A stretch of DNA of 64,000 nt from Nelumbo lutea (lineage: Eukaryota > Streptophyta > Magnoliopsida > Proteales > Nelumbonaceae). Both the position numbers and the translations under genes were made by a program. Of this stretch, positions 43,260 through 55,325 are shown piece by piece. Where the stretch lies: assembly GCA_022828595.1 (NCBI GenBank), contig JAKGHH010000005.1, positions 60,135,655 through 60,199,654 on the forward strand. The letters run 5' to 3'. Below the pieces are notes generated by a model. That model searched no databases and had not been told where the DNA came from. It saw nothing but the letters and a program-made list of their open reading frames with translations. Within the stretch, counting starts at the first letter, position 1; each line of letters starts with the position of its first letter.

Positions 43260-45000
43260 AAATGATTCAAATCCTCCTCCACATTGGCCCGGTTACATCA
43301 AAGCCAACTGAACACCTAGTCACAGAATATTATTGTCTAAGGGGAGTTTGTTCTTCAATGCTCTCCAAACATCAAATGCAATTTTAGCGGGCACTAAGTT
43401 GTTCTACAACTATTTATAATTTTCCACCTGTTGTCTCCTATTATGAATATCTTCCCACACTAAACACAAATGGCAGTTTTAAGACCGCCATCATATCTGT
43501 CCTTCCATATATCACCGTGTTTGGCGAGTCAAATAAGCAAAGAGGAAGGCCTCCAATTTAATTATAGGCCTTTACACTTGGGTAATTACGGATCCTAGAG
43601 AGACCCCATTGTTCTTAGTGGTTAAGTACCTAATTCACTCTAAACTGTGGGTTAATGCTCTTTACATCCAAACATTGCTAGGTTCTTTTTCCATGTAGCT
43701 GAATTTGGAACAAACATACCAACCATAGAGATGTATCCATCTTTAACAAATTTGGCCCAAAGAGAGCTCCTAAAACAAGCATTCCAGAGAGTAATAAATC
43801 GAAAACACCTGTCAATCCAATGGTATTTATTATTATCATCACAATCAGCCCCAGAAACTAAGGACACAATCTTTCCACTCTAATCAACACAGACATTCAA
43901 GTAATAATAGCCAAAACAGGAATCAAAAAGCTAGAGAGGACAAATCTAATGAAAGTAAGTTTACCACTGAAGGATAGAAGTTTATCTTTCCAGCCAGCCA
44001 CCTTATACACTATCCCATCAAGCAAGTTGAATTTATATCTTCCTTTTGTAATAGTAGTCCCTAGGTAAGTAATTGGTAACTCCTTTCTAGTGAAACCCGT
44101 AGCTCTTTCAATTAAACTGACCCTACTAGCTCCCATCCTCTTGGGAGTAATTAATTGCTTCTATTAATTAGTCGATTCAAGGCTTGTCCATAGGCTGAGA
44201 TAAATTCCATTGTATGTTAGCTATGCTTGGGAACGATGCAAATAAGTGTGAATGTAAATATGGAGAGTGTAAAACAGTCTATATAAAATGTAAAGTTGGG
44301 TTAGTTTTTGCATTTACAATTTACCTTGTTATCAAATAGATTTTTAGTTGTAATGGATGTAAATACGAATTCTAATAAAGTATGTCTTTTTTATCAAAAG
44401 CCCACTTGAATGGAAATTTACTTCTTTTTTATTGATATACTTTTACTTCTTATTATCAATATAAATATGCATTAGAAAATGTGTTTTCTGTCATTTGTTA
44501 ATACATAAATGTAATGTTGTCAAACACTGGTAAAAGTGAATTAGAGTGCAAATTTACCCTGAACTGGGATTTACACTCCATTTGCATCATTTTCAAACGT
44601 AGCCTTAGTGATTTCTTGTTCCACCGAATGAATATTATAAATTATAACATCATCAGCATATAGAGAAAGTGAGATAGTTGAAACAGTTTCACGGAGTAAA
44701 ACATGATTTCTTTATGTTCAAATCAAGTAAATTCCTCAAACCTAGAATAAAAAGATATGGAGAAAAAGGGTCTCATTGTCTAAGACTCAAGGAGAATAAA
44801 AATAAGCTAGTGGACCTGCCATTGATAAAAGTAGGGAAGTAGCAGTTTGATATCTTTTTCCTTTTCAGTTCCACCCACTTTTCCAAGAAAGCAAATCTGA
44901 GGAGTACTTAAAAAAGAAAATTCCACTTAAGCCTATCATAGCTTTTATCATATCCCAATTTCAGCAGAACATTACCTTCATATATCTTCTATTGATCTCT
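43260..45000 (-). pseudogene. LINE reverse transcriptase relic, split by a MITE
   Basis: On the minus strand from 45000 downward: LKLGYDKSYDRLKWNFLF (motif A region), NCYFPTFING and LRQ*DPFSPYLFI (RQGDP block with a stop for Gly), ADDVII (catalytic AspAsp) near 44650. After the MITE (44220-44604) come VSLIERATGFTRKELPITYL and VAGWKDKLLSFSGKLTFIRF (44090-43910), the thumb of plant LINE RT, then FITLWNACFRSSLWAKFVKD near 43790. Many stops and shifts. No 3' tail was identified. An old, truncated insertion, more decayed than the LINE at 6189-16637. Confidence 0.85.
44220..44604. mobile_element. MITE family H, copy 2, TTA TSD
   Basis: 385 bp with inverted ends GCTATGCTTGGGAACGATGC and (opposite strand) GGCTACGTTTGAAAATGATG followed by CAAAT on both sides. 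TTA is duplicated at 44217-44219 and 44605-44607, as expected for PIF/Harbinger-type MITEs. Inserted in a LINE relic. Confidence 0.82.
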
Positions 45001-45365
45001 CATTTCAAAATTAAAGTGATCCTTTTTAAAAATGGTGAGGGTGTTTTTGAAACAAAAAATTATAAAATACATCCATTCAATGCAAACGAACAAACCCTTA
45101 AGCCAGCCAAACAGCCAAACCTTTTTGTGGTTTTGATTCTTCAAACTAGTATACATTCTTTAAAACTTTTTTAATTACTTAGATGCTTGGTCTAATGATA
45201 CAACCTTTGACGAACCACACATATTCAAGTCTAAGAGTAGCACTTTGTGAAAAAAAAAGTCAAAGATATACTTGCTCTTCCAAAGATCTTAGATAACTGA
45301 AATTTGGTAAAGGATAGATCAACAACTCTAAAATTATTAAAGTTTATATGTGGCATCATAAAGTA
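45001..45365. other. Intergenic, nothing recognised
   Basis: AT-rich, no gene or repeat edge seen. Confidence 0.4.
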
Positions 45366-45818
45366 GCTGTTTGGCACAAGAGCATTTCATAAGCGTTCCA
45401 TTTTACAAGTGGGCCCCGATTCACAAGTGATTCGTTTCATCTGTTTTTTTTTTTTTGAAAAATACAAAAAAGACGGGATGCAGGCTAACTTGGTGTTTAA
45501 AGTGATTTGGATTAATATTATAATATACTTATAATGACAACTTTGTGACAATTCAAAAAGTAGTGAGCTTTTTTAAATTTGAAAGTGCCATGTCACTAGG
45601 GCGATTCAAGATCACCTAGGTGATTCAAAAAATGTCAATTTGACGTTTCAAGAAACCCCTCCTTTCTCGAATTCCAAGGCTAACCATTACAAAAATGTTT
45701 TCTTAGAAACACCATTGTCAAATGTGATTTTCTTGCCGGTTTCATTTATTTGCTGATGTGGCATGCATGACACATCAGTAGAAATGGAATGGTCATGAAA
45801 CGCACCGGTGCCAAACAC
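45366..45818. mobile_element. MITE with TGTTTGGCAC ends
   Basis: Left end GCTGTTTGGCACAAGAGCAT with TTTCATAAGCGTTCCATTT; right end on the opposite strand GTGTTTGGCACCGGTGCG with TTTCATGACCATTCCATTT. Right flank TTA, left flank GTA, so a degraded TTA duplication is possible. Confidence 0.65.
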
Positions 45819-45915
45819 TTAGTAAATAAATTGAGATGAAAGATTGAAAACATCAACCAAGTGGAGAAAAAACCCTATGAATCCTATATTTGGAGGAGAA
45901 TTTATGAGAGATTTA

Positions 45916-46294
45916 CATGGTGTTTGGAAGCATGGCCGCTTTTTGGGACCGATTTTCAAGAAAAAATGCACATGCTTCCAAGACCCATTTTTCACAACAA
46001 AACGCTTCTACCACGTAGGCAGTGAGCAAAACTATGCTGCTTTGTAAGGTGATTTTCATCACTTTTTTTCATGTATGTGCTGACAGGTAAGCACATATAG
46101 GATACACATCAGTCAACCATTGGGGGAAACGGTTCACCGATTGCATCGGTGGGGTCCCGATTTTCGAGGCATGCCCGATTTTTTATTAATCGGCTGAACC
46201 AAACAATGAGATACATGGACGTTTGTTGAAATGCCTATGTGGATCCGACATGACACCGTTTTTTTGAAAAACGGCCACGGTTCCAAACATCCCC
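45916..46294. mobile_element. MITE with TTA TSD
   Basis: 379 bp; the left end CATGGTGTTTGGAAGCATGG and the right end (opposite strand) GGGGATGTTTGGAACCGTGG are inverted repeats continuing into GCCGCTTTTT/GCCGTTTTTC. TTA at 45913-45915 and 46295-46297. PIF/Harbinger-like. Confidence 0.78.
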
Positions 46295-46686
46295 TTAATT
46301 AGAGGAAATAAATGTCGGTGTGGAGAACCCTAGGGAGCCACTAGGGGAAAACTTAATTGTTGATCCTCTAACGATTAACCTAGCTCTCAAATCTCCTTTG
46401 AAAAGAGAACCGACTATTCTTTTCACTGAATATGAAACAAAACGGTATTTATCCCTCTCCATTATGCATTAGTTGGAAAATGTATTCATGGTAGATGTTG
46501 TTGCCAAAGTTGGGGTCGAGGACAACAAGGGAATTTCGTTGGTGTTTGAGATCGATAGGTCCGACCTATAAGCAGGAGAAGAATACATGTAAAAGGCCCC
46601 AGGTGTTATCCCAGGGGTAGAGACTTCGACGATCGAGTTAGCCAAGTGATAAAGAGGGGTTGAACCAAGCTTGAGACGAGGACTCA
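46295..46686. other. Intergenic leading into LTR-like DNA
   Basis: From about 46590 the sequence shares GGCCCCAGGTGTTAT and AGGGGTAGAGA with 36864-36890 and probably belongs to the same LTR family. No gene. Confidence 0.4.
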
Positions 46687-47830
46687 GAGCTTAGTCCTTA
46701 ATATCCAAGGAAAGTTCTCTTGGGATTTGGAATGCAAGGGAGCAAGTGAGAGCAAGATGCCTTTACCTTGAGATGAGCACCCCCTTTTATAGTTGACCTT
46801 TCCATGGAGTGGTTGGAGGCAGTTAGAGATGTTCGACTAGGATCCCATCTGACTGATATCACGTGGCACGATCTGGGGGCCTACCAAGTACACCTACATC
46901 ACTTGCCCCCACTCTCGAGGCCGTAGTGGCTGAGGCTGGACGATGTACCAAGGGAAGACCTCGGCCTTGGCCGAAGAGAGTACCACGTAGTTGTGTGGAG
47001 GTGTTGGAAGGCGCTATGGGTAGAGACCTCGGCTTTGGCCAAAGAGAGTATCATGTAGTTGCGTGGAAGAGATGGCCTTGGCTATTGAGGACTCTTCTTG
47101 GTGGCTGTATGGTGACTACTTCCTTCTTTGCTTCTCGCCTCATTGGAGGGCCACGATGGACCAAGAATGTAGGATCGTGGCCTGCAACGGTACGAGGCAT
47201 CCTCGTTCGTCGGTCGTGCCGTGTAGGTGTTGTCATTATCTAGTGCAGGTCTATACGTGGGACAGGCGGAGGTTTGCCCCATTTGGGTCACTCCTGTCCC
47301 GAGGTCAACAAGCAAACTGGCTTGTTCCTTCGACGTAATTTTGTCTCCCCTAGGTTGACGCCACGTGTATCACGTTGGTTTGGGCTGTTAGGTTGGTGGT
47401 TTTACGGCCATCAGATCATAGTGATGCATTGCCCGAGCTTAGTCCTTAATAGCCAAGTAAAGTTTTCTTGGGATTCTGAATGCAAGAGAGCAAGTGAGAG
47501 GAAGACATCTTTACCTTGAGATGAACACCCCCTTTTATAGTTGACCTAGCCATGGAGTGGTTGGAGGCAGTTAGAGATGTGTGGCCAGGATTCCATCTGG
47601 CCGATGCCATGTGGCGTGATCCAAGGACTGTTAAGTACACCTACATCATTTGCCCCCCACTCTTGAGGCCGTCATGGTTAAGGTCGAATGGTGTGTTGAG
47701 AGGAGACCTCGGCTTTGTCTGAAGAAAGTACTTCATAGTTGAATGGAGACGTCGGATGCCACGTTGGGTAGAGGCCTCAGCTCCAACCGCCAAGAAGAAT
47801 TCTCAGTAGCCAAGGCCGTAGTGGTTAAGT
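46687..47830 (-). repeat. Tandemly duplicated Tat-like LTR start and internal 3' end
   Basis: Two copies 748 bp apart. Each has, on the minus strand, a purine-rich tract (AGTGGGGGGCAA at 47649-47660; AGTGGGGGCAAG at 46902-46913), then LTR start TGATGTAGGTGTACTT (47648 and 46901 downward), then a TATA-like CTATAAAAGGGGG (near 47530 and 46795). The copies match from GAGCTTAGTCCTTAATA (46687, 47435) upward. Between them a 72-bp unit with GACCTCGG(C/T)(C/T)TTGGCC is repeated (46953, 47025), and a third version lies at 47703. The frames in this GC-rich DNA are not genes. Confidence 0.75.
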
Positions 47831-48086
47831 CATATTTCTTTGAAGGTCTTATTTATTGTTCTGCGTTTCTTAGGTCTGTGGAAGTTAATGTCATAGACCT
47901 ACTCGCCGTGGCTTAAAAGAGTGGTCATGCCACCGATAAGGAATGGATTTAATGCACGAGTTTATATATTTTACTTAGAATTCAAGTTTAGGTTTGGTAA
48001 TAACCTTGCTCTATATTATCTTTTTCTGCCTCAGCAGGTTAGGAGTGATTCTCATGATCCCCACATGTCCTCCATTATCATTATTT
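47831..48086. other. Intergenic
   Basis: Nothing recognised. Confidence 0.35.
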
Positions 48087-48256
48087 TAGGTAAAAGATTT
48101 AAATATAACTTGAGTTTTCATAAATTAACTTAAATATTTTTGAATTCTGCAAATAGACTTGAATATACTTATGGGCTGATCCCATTAACTTAAGCACACT
48201 ATCCATCAATGAAATTCATATATGAATTCATTGAAAATTTTAAAAATAAAGAGTGA
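48087..48256. repeat. Relic of one TIR of the MULE family at 56389
   Basis: GGTAAAAGATTTAAATATAA, TTTTCATAAATTAACTTAAA, ATACTT, GACTTGAATATACTT, ATCAATGAAA and a final TTTTAAAAAT follow the order of the left TIR at 56389-56525. No second arm was found nearby. Confidence 0.5.
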
Positions 48257-48793
48257 TTTTATGGAGACACTTGTCTCCGTGGGAATCCCGCGTTCGTATA
48301 GGCCTGATGCTTAAAACAGTATGAGTCTAAATCTCATTTTTTTTATGTATTTTTATTTTAAATATCTCAAACACAAGGACGAAAGATCAACCAACGCAGA
48401 ATTAATACCAAAACAAAAAAATGTTAATACTTTCTTCCCATCTTATAATCAGTGAAATAAATGCATGGAAAGGTATTCTCAAGTCTCAACTTTTTTGTAG
48501 AAAAAGTGGTTGAAACTAGAATTACACATAAACCGTTCTTTTTGTTTCAACTGTACTGCAAAAGAATAATAAACCTGTCTTTTGTTTCTTTATATTTTTT
48601 GTTCATTTTTCAGAAGAATGCCTTTGTTTGCGTGTTTAAAATGGACAATGGAATAGAGGAAGAGAGAATCCGATATATCCACCACCAACATGAATTTGAA
48701 AAGTTGAAGATATATTAAGGACAAAGAATATAAAAGCAACTATCACTCTATCAGTTTTTTTTTTTTTTGAAAATATATAAAAGATAAATAATC
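48257..48793. other. Intergenic downstream of the tRNA gene
   Basis: No gene. A frame of 85 codons from 48461 has no domain. Confidence 0.35.
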
Positions 48794-48818
48794 AAAAGGC
48801 AATTATCAGTTGATTTTA

Positions 48819-48891
48819 CGCCCACCGTGGGGCTCGAACCCACGACCACAAGGTTAAGAGCCTTGCGCTCTACCGACTGAGCTAGACGGGC
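48819..48891 (-). tRNA. tRNA-Lys (anticodon CUU)
   Basis: The minus strand folds into a complete 73-nt cloverleaf: acceptor GCCCGTC/GGTGGGC (with G-U pairs at positions 5 and 6), D arm GCTC/GAGC, anticodon stem CAAGG/CCTTG with loop CTCTTAA (anticodon CTT), variable TGGTC, T arm GTGGG/CCCAC with loop TTCGAGC, discriminator G. No intron. A box TAGCTCAGTCGG and B box GGTTCGAGCCC are intact, CAACAAAC lies just upstream (a CAA element, usual for plant tRNA genes) and a TTTT terminator follows 21 bases downstream (minus strand, 48797-48794). Very likely functional. Confidence 0.97.
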
Positions 48892-49852
48892 ATATGTATT
48901 TGTTTGTTGTAAAAGTATAATATCAAAAGTACAGGAAGAAGAGTTAATAAATAAATTCGAGGCCTTCTCTAGCAACGCTTATGCCTTAAAAAAAGGAAAA
49001 ACAATAAAATAAAATAAGAATAGGATTACAAGAACTTGATATGATTAGTGGGTCGAAACTCGAAACTATTTGGCTATATTTGGTTTAAAATTAAAGATGG
49101 GAAAATGAAGGTAAAGGCAAGGAAATTTATATAAGGTTTGTAAAAGTTTTTTCGCCTTTCCCTATATTTTCCTTCAAACCAAACACCGCCTTTAATTTAC
49201 GGGGCAACCCATATCAATACATGCATAAAGAAGCTAATTATGAATGGTTATTGTTATAATTGCATGTGGTTGCAGTTAGAATAATTGGAAACTCCAACTT
49301 GTTTCAGTGCCATTCATTCAAAACCTTAATTGAAATGCTTTTACGTATCTCTCTCTCTCATTTGCACAAAGGAGTGGGGCCACATGTTGGTGGTTGGAAA
49401 ATGAACAAAATGTACCACAACCGGACAGAGTTTTTTCCCAAAAGCGTGTGAGACTTCTGATATGTATATATACTGAAATAAGAGCTTAAAGTTACTAAAA
49501 AATTAACATTAAAGCTAACATTTTAGAAGGTGCATGTTTGGTATAATAGTGTAGTGCTGTCACATAGACATTGAATGAATTTGTTAAGTATTTTGACCTT
49601 ACCAAACCATATTCATGTTTGTTTGGGCTGAGTAAGTGCATATAGTTTGAATTGCTCTTTACCTCAAGTTAAATACGTTATATTATATTATATAATATAT
49701 ATATATATATATAATTTGCTTTTCACCTAATTTATTTATTTTCTAATTTTTAATTATTAAATCAATTATAAACATAACACCCATGTAATACCATGATAAA
49801 ATATGAGAGTGGGAACGGCCAAATGAGATCAACCAATTAATCTAAAATAACA
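48892..49852. other. Intergenic with a small MITE-like repeat
   Basis: 49080-49185 is a short element bounded by ATATTTGGTTTAAAA and CCTTCAAACCAAACACC, containing GGAAA and TTTCC inverted arms; a similar one lies at 57222-57322. (AT)n at 49690-49712. No gene. Confidence 0.45.
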
Positions 49853-49853
49853 A

Positions 49854-49901
<48 letters not shown>
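49853..49901. repeat. (AAT)n microsatellite
   Basis: About 16 uninterrupted AAT/ATA triplets. Confidence 0.97.
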
Positions 49902-49902
<1 letters not shown>

Positions 49903-51876
49903 TTCTGTGATGTAAAAGTCAACTCTAACGATATGTGAATGTTAATGGACAAACAAACATGTATGAACGTGCAGGTAAAACATTAGCACGAGGACAAGCA
50001 CTACGGCGTGTTTGGTGCGTGCTATCGATTGGATTCTCCTTCCATTCTGCCCAACCGGGCAGAAACCGCTGAGACCGGATCTGTTACTCACAAAGGCAGC
50101 CTCATACGCACATCCTATTTATAAATTATTATTCACTGGAGTTCCGTATTTATAAATTATTATTCATTGGAGATGTTTTAAATGCACGGTGGATGTGCAA
50201 GTGAAGCGTCAAGTGTGAGTAATAGATCCCTGCCGAAATAGCTATGCCCTTTATAGAGACTAGACAGATGGAGTCTTAGACAGGACCCACCTTTGTCATT
50301 TTAAAACAAAAAAGGAGGCGTTGTGGGGCCGCGATCAAGCCTAAGCCAACCGTCTTGTCTCTCATCATGCACATTTGCCTCCTCCATCCGTGATTCCATT
50401 ATTCGTTCTCCCACAAATTTTATTCATGCAATCATGACATGTGAGTCTCCACCGAATCAACTTTTATATAACTATAATTTGGTGAAAAATATCGTAATAA
50501 TAGTAATAATAATACGTATTAACTTACTTTTTCATTCGGTCGATATGTGTTGAAATTACAACTTAATAAAGAAACGTCCTACATCATGCAACTTCTCTAG
50601 GTATCTGGCAAATTTCATGAAAAACTCTAGCTAGGTGTCTACTGTCTAATAGTACTACTACTCTAACCTGTAAGAATGGGACGTCTGCAGAGATATCAAA
50701 CCCTAATCCCTCTTAATAAGCCCTAACTCCTTAGTAATTAATGAAAAAACCTCTAAGAAGATGAGAAGACTTGCGGCATTCTTGATCCCTCGTTCGGCTG
50801 ACCACATCTTGCGAGGGGGAAGGGATAATAATAACAGGATAGTGTGCTTCAACCAAACACAGCCCCGGTAGGAGGGTTTGATGAGATGGAACACAGCAGT
50901 GCCTTGGACGAGTCATTTCCCCTTACAATATCATTTCCCATCAACTCTTTTTTATCATATATATAATATTATGAATGAAGATATGCGATAGAGATTTTAA
51001 TAGTGGCTGAAAGATGCCAAAAAGGATCCATATCCAACCCCATTAGGCCATTATATACATGTGGGATGGGCCATGATTACCTTGCCAAAACCCGAGCCCA
51101 GTTGCTCCACGGTTGTTCAGATTTCAGGCCAATACCAACTTGATTAGTCGGGTCAGTCTGGAGAGTGGAGAACTCCATGAAATATGAAAGTCGAGCCGAG
51201 TCAGGATTATTAACTCGGTGACTCGGCACCCACAACCTAAGTCCTGTAAATCAGGCTGTTTTTTGCATCCGAGAAAGGGGTGGGACCGTCGGAAGGAGAC
51301 GTTAGACATGATGGAATCGTTGGATGGCAGTGATCATTACGAAAAGGAAGGTGGGACCCATTAATCTATGAAGTGCATTTGGCCATTTGGGAATTGGGAT
51401 GCCCCGTCGGGATTGGATATGATAGGGTATTTGATACTTCTGAATCTGGCGACATTTATTTTATTCCCTTTCCGAGTTTTATTCAAGATTTATTTCTTTA
51501 GTCCTTACAATAAAGAGAATTTATAGTTTTTTATTTGCTTCTTTCCCTACACTTAACCGGAGTGGGCGTGATGGACCTGATGGTTGACGCTTGACGCACG
51601 ATTACCAGGATAAGAGAGAGAGAGAGCGCGCCAGAACTAGTTCGGAATTAACTCGTCACTTTTCTCACACCGTCCTTACGGTTTTACAGCCGTATATTGA
51701 GAATATCTTCTCCTGAATAGGAGAGATCTCTTTGACGCAGAGCTGCATGGGCTGTGAGGACGGATCACTTTACGTAATTACGCCAAAAAATCAATTAAAC
51801 AAAAAAAAAATTGCACTTTATGGCTTTTCACCTCTGCCAGAAAATGGAATACTATCTCCACGTAATTTTAATTGAA
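49902..51876. other. Intergenic, nothing firm
   Basis: A 29-bp direct repeat (TATTTATAAATTATTATTCA at 50117 and 50146) is visible. GC-richer patches at 50300-50400 and 51120-51320 contain only short frames without domains. No RNA gene. Confidence 0.4.
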
Positions 51877-51933
51877 TAAAAATAAGGGAAAATTTTTTAT
51901 TAGTACCAATTAATTTGGATCTAGTGCTATTCT

Positions 51934-54124
51934 AGGGTATGTTTGGAAGCGTTTACGTTTATTGAAAACGGCTTCACATCAGCGTCATATCAGTATCTGG
52001 TGGGATAAACGTTTTTTTTTCTCAAAAAACACTGTTTGGTGCACTCGTTTATTAAAAAAACGCAAATACATTTGCATTGGTTTTCGTGCATATAGCCCTT
52101 GGGGAACCGAGAATCCTCCAACTGCTGGGTGTTTCATGAAACGCCCAGCTGAAGTGGATCCGATGTGGCCGCTGACGTGTCGTCTAGTAATGGTGATCCG
52201 GTGCAACCCTGATCTACCATTCTAAAGGTAGACCTTCTTCCTCACTCGATAACCTAAAGCACCAAAGAGAAGAGCAGCTGTTGCCTAGAGGAGAACACCC
52301 GGATCTACAAATCCAGCGACGACCGGAGAGGAGATTTTTCACCGAAGGGAAGAGCATCTGCCGCCGTGAGAAGGTCTTGGCTTTCTCCATTTTCTCCCTA
52401 TTTTCTCTTCGATTTCTCTATTTTCTCTTTGTTTTGTCTTTTCTCCCAACTTTCAGCAATATATCTGTTTTCTTTGTAGGTTTTAGAAAGTGTTGCCGCA
52501 TCTTAAGGTGTTTAGAGAGTGTTGCCGCATCTGAGTGTTTCTCGCTGCCGGTATGTTCTCTGAGTGTTGCCGCATCTATTTTCGTCATGTTATTTTTAAT
52601 ATTTTTCATCAGTCTTCAACATACCAGTAATATCATAGATCAATATGATAAAAAAAAGTTGAATTTAGCAGACTTTTTTACAGTCAACGCTGAACAGCGG
52701 AGAGAGAGGGAGAGGGAGTAAATACTAAATACTAATTCAGGGGGAATGTAGAGTATATTTGCGGGTCAATGGGTGGTGCCGGTCAATGGGTGACTAGTTT
52801 TGGCTCTCTTTTTCTATGGGTCTTCGTGGGAATTGGTGAAGAAGCAGGGTATTTTTGAATTTTCCGGCTGGTATTAGGAGGGTAGTCGAGGAGGAAGTTT
52901 GAATACTATTGAAGAATTCTTTGTCTGCTATTTCTGAGTTTTACTTTTTGTTTATATTTTTTATCTGCAGTTGAGATTTCTTAATGTGGGTTTCTTGGGT
53001 TTTGATTACAGGCAATGATGGAATTGGATTACTGAATTGGATTCCGTTGTTTCCTTCTTTCTCTTAATTTTGTTTTTGTTAAGAATAGGAGTTATGTTTT
53101 CAAGTTTGGTTTGCTTGGATATGCTGGATATTCTCATTCTTTGTAGGGCTAGTTTTGTGAGCCAGTGAGGTTAATGTAATCGGGCTTCTATTGTTTGTAT
53201 TGGTTGCCTGGTTGGGGGTTTGGAATTTAGATGGTACTTGCTCATTCTTTATGTGTTTTGACAGGGGAGAAGGAAATTGGGCAACTGGGTTTGGTATTAT
53301 TTCATGGTGCATGGGGCTTAGATTTATGGCTTGGTACGTGTCTTGGGTTGTTGCTATTCTGTGTGTGTATGTTTTGATTTTTTAAAATTTTTTTGGGGCT
53401 TTGAAGGAGCCAAAGAAGGTTTTGGGTTGATTTAATTGTGTTGATTAATAGCTGTTGGATTTGGTTTTTTCCAAATTCCTGGTATTGAAGCTTGGCTGGA
53501 CATTACGCAAGAGTGGATTGGTATTATTTCTCTGTTTTTTTTTTTTTTGAACATTTCTCACTTTTTCGTTTCTAATTATTCAAATCAGTGCTGTTATTAT
53601 CAAACTAATTATGATTTAAAATGTTTCGAGGTTATTCTTGAGGATCAGAAGTGCAGATGCCTCTAAATATATCACATTTTTATTTCACTCGTAGTTATTG
53701 TTGGTTATGAGAACAACTTCTCAAGATTAAGTCCAAGTATGTAAAATTTGAGGGTTAACCATCCAAAACATGGTTTGGTATTACTTCACCAAAAATCCCA
53801 AGAAGTATCAGGAAAAATATCCACCGTTGGATCTGAAAATCGGTCTTCAAATTGAAGCATATGTAATTTGGACCTTTGAATTGACTAATGTATCCTATAC
53901 ATTACAATGAGAGTGGCACACTGAAACAACCATATGGCTATTTCTTTAAACGCCTCGCCAAACAGCATCAAATGGAAAAACGTTTATTGTTGCTGAGGTG
54001 TAAATGGCGTTTCTTGAAATGGCTTAACTAAACAACGAAGTAGAAAACGTTTAAAGTAGGCGTTTATCAAATAAGCGTTTTTATGATAAATGCCCACCCA
54101 ATAAACACAAACGGAACCAAACAC
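51934..54124. mobile_element. 2.2-kb TIR element inside the MULE left arm
   Basis: Ends TGTTTGGAAGCGTTTACGTT (51940) and, on the opposite strand, TGTTTGGTTCCGTTTGTGTT (54119) are inverted; both continue TTATTG. ATTCT flanks both sides (51929-51933, 54125-54129), a possible partial target duplication; the superfamily is undecided (hAT or PIF/Harbinger). The interior has a CT-rich leader-like part (52210-52460), a motif GTGTTGCCGCATCT three times (52492, 52527, 52562), and unique T-rich DNA to 53560. No transposase. A captured piece of a host gene (exon plus intron) is possible but not shown. Confidence 0.65.
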
Positions 54125-54502
54125 ATTCTTGGTCCCTAAACTTTAAAATGCGTTAATTCAGTATCCAAATTTTTAAAATGTATGTGTTAATTTAATACCT
54201 ACCATTAATCAGCCATTTGACCAACCGTTAAGTGATATTTGAAAAGACATAAATGCCCTTTAACTATGATCTAATATTATTTATCAATCATCCTAATATT
54301 GACAAAAAATAAATGTCCCAAATCCTTGCCTCTTCTATTCAACAATGTTGGGGTTGCGAGAATGCCCACTAAGAGATGGCCCCAACTTTCTTGAATATAG
54401 AGAAAAGGATTTGAAACTGTTCATTTTTAATAAAAAACTGGATGACACTCAAAGGGCATTTGTGTCTTTTCAAATGCCACTTAACGGTTGATTAATGATA
54501 GG

Positions 54503-55325
54503 TGATGTAGCGCGATCCGAGCACTCCTAGCTGGTTGTTGATTGGCTCCTTGCAGGCAACGAATGACACCTGAGAATATGAAAGGAAGGATTCCCGAGGA
54601 TTGACCCGGTGGGAATACACCGATGCTTAAGTTAGTATTATATACGGGAAGTAAAGGAAAAGCGAAGGCTAAGAGTGGAGGTCACGCAGTTTTCCTATAC
54701 TCGAGAGATTGGAGGTTTTCAGAAGACGTTTCTCCTCTACCTTGAGGGATTTTATAGGGGCGCTCCTTGGAAAATCGGACATAACCGCCACTGGACCTCC
54801 TACCACAACCGTTACCTGCCAGGGCTGCGCAGGTGGACATTTTGACGTACTCCTTACCTGGGCGACTGACACGTCTCCAAAGTGATAGGCACGCCTCCGC
54901 CTACTGAGAGACGTGGGGACAGACTGTTGAAAGGACAGGGACTGCGCCGTCAGTAAGGGATATGGCGCAGTCTGATTGGTACGACCTATCAGATAGAAGC
55001 TTCCTGTGGAATGCTCGTGCGACCCACTCGCAAGCTACTTTGCAGCGAGCTCGGATTACTTCAAAAGTACCCTTAGTAGAATTAGTCATCGACATGACTT
55101 GTTTGCTTGGGAGTTCGGGCAAGCTGGTTTTCTTAGCTTGCGAGTTGAAGTTGCCTCGGAATATCCCTTTGGGGTAGCTCGGGGAACCCAGAGCTTGCGT
55201 CGTGGCGAGCTGCCTTATGGGCCCGTTGCTTAGCTGTTCCGGGCCACAGTGCTGAGTTGTCGCTTACGTCGGGTCAATGTCCACGCGTCACCATTTCATA
55301 GATCGGGTCAAATCATCCTTCATCA
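54503..55325 (-). mobile_element. Tat-like solo LTR, perfect 5-bp TSD
   Basis: 823 bp with TGATG...CATCA ends, flanked by ATAGG at 54498-54502 and 55326-55330. On the minus strand it starts TGATGAAGGATGATTTGACC, close to the LTR start at 58255, has a TATA box (CTATAAAATCCC near 54751-54762), and ends CAGCTAGGAGTGCTCGGATC, close to the end of the LTR at 10806-11470. GC-rich against its surroundings. Frames in it are not genes. Confidence 0.93.

Noticed and set aside
46863..47519. Several overlapping frames of 60-126 codons on both strands
   Set aside because: GC-rich LTR and internal repeat DNA; frames overlap on all strands and cross repeat units.
52281..52721. 146-codon frame with hydrophobic stretch
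   Set aside because: Lies inside a TIR element, in CT-rich leader-like DNA; the hydrophobic run derives from TTT/CTC-rich sequence and there is no domain.
54669..55233. Frames of 67-75 codons in 54.6-55.2 kb
   Set aside because: Inside the solo LTR; the two strands overlap and nothing resembles a protein family.
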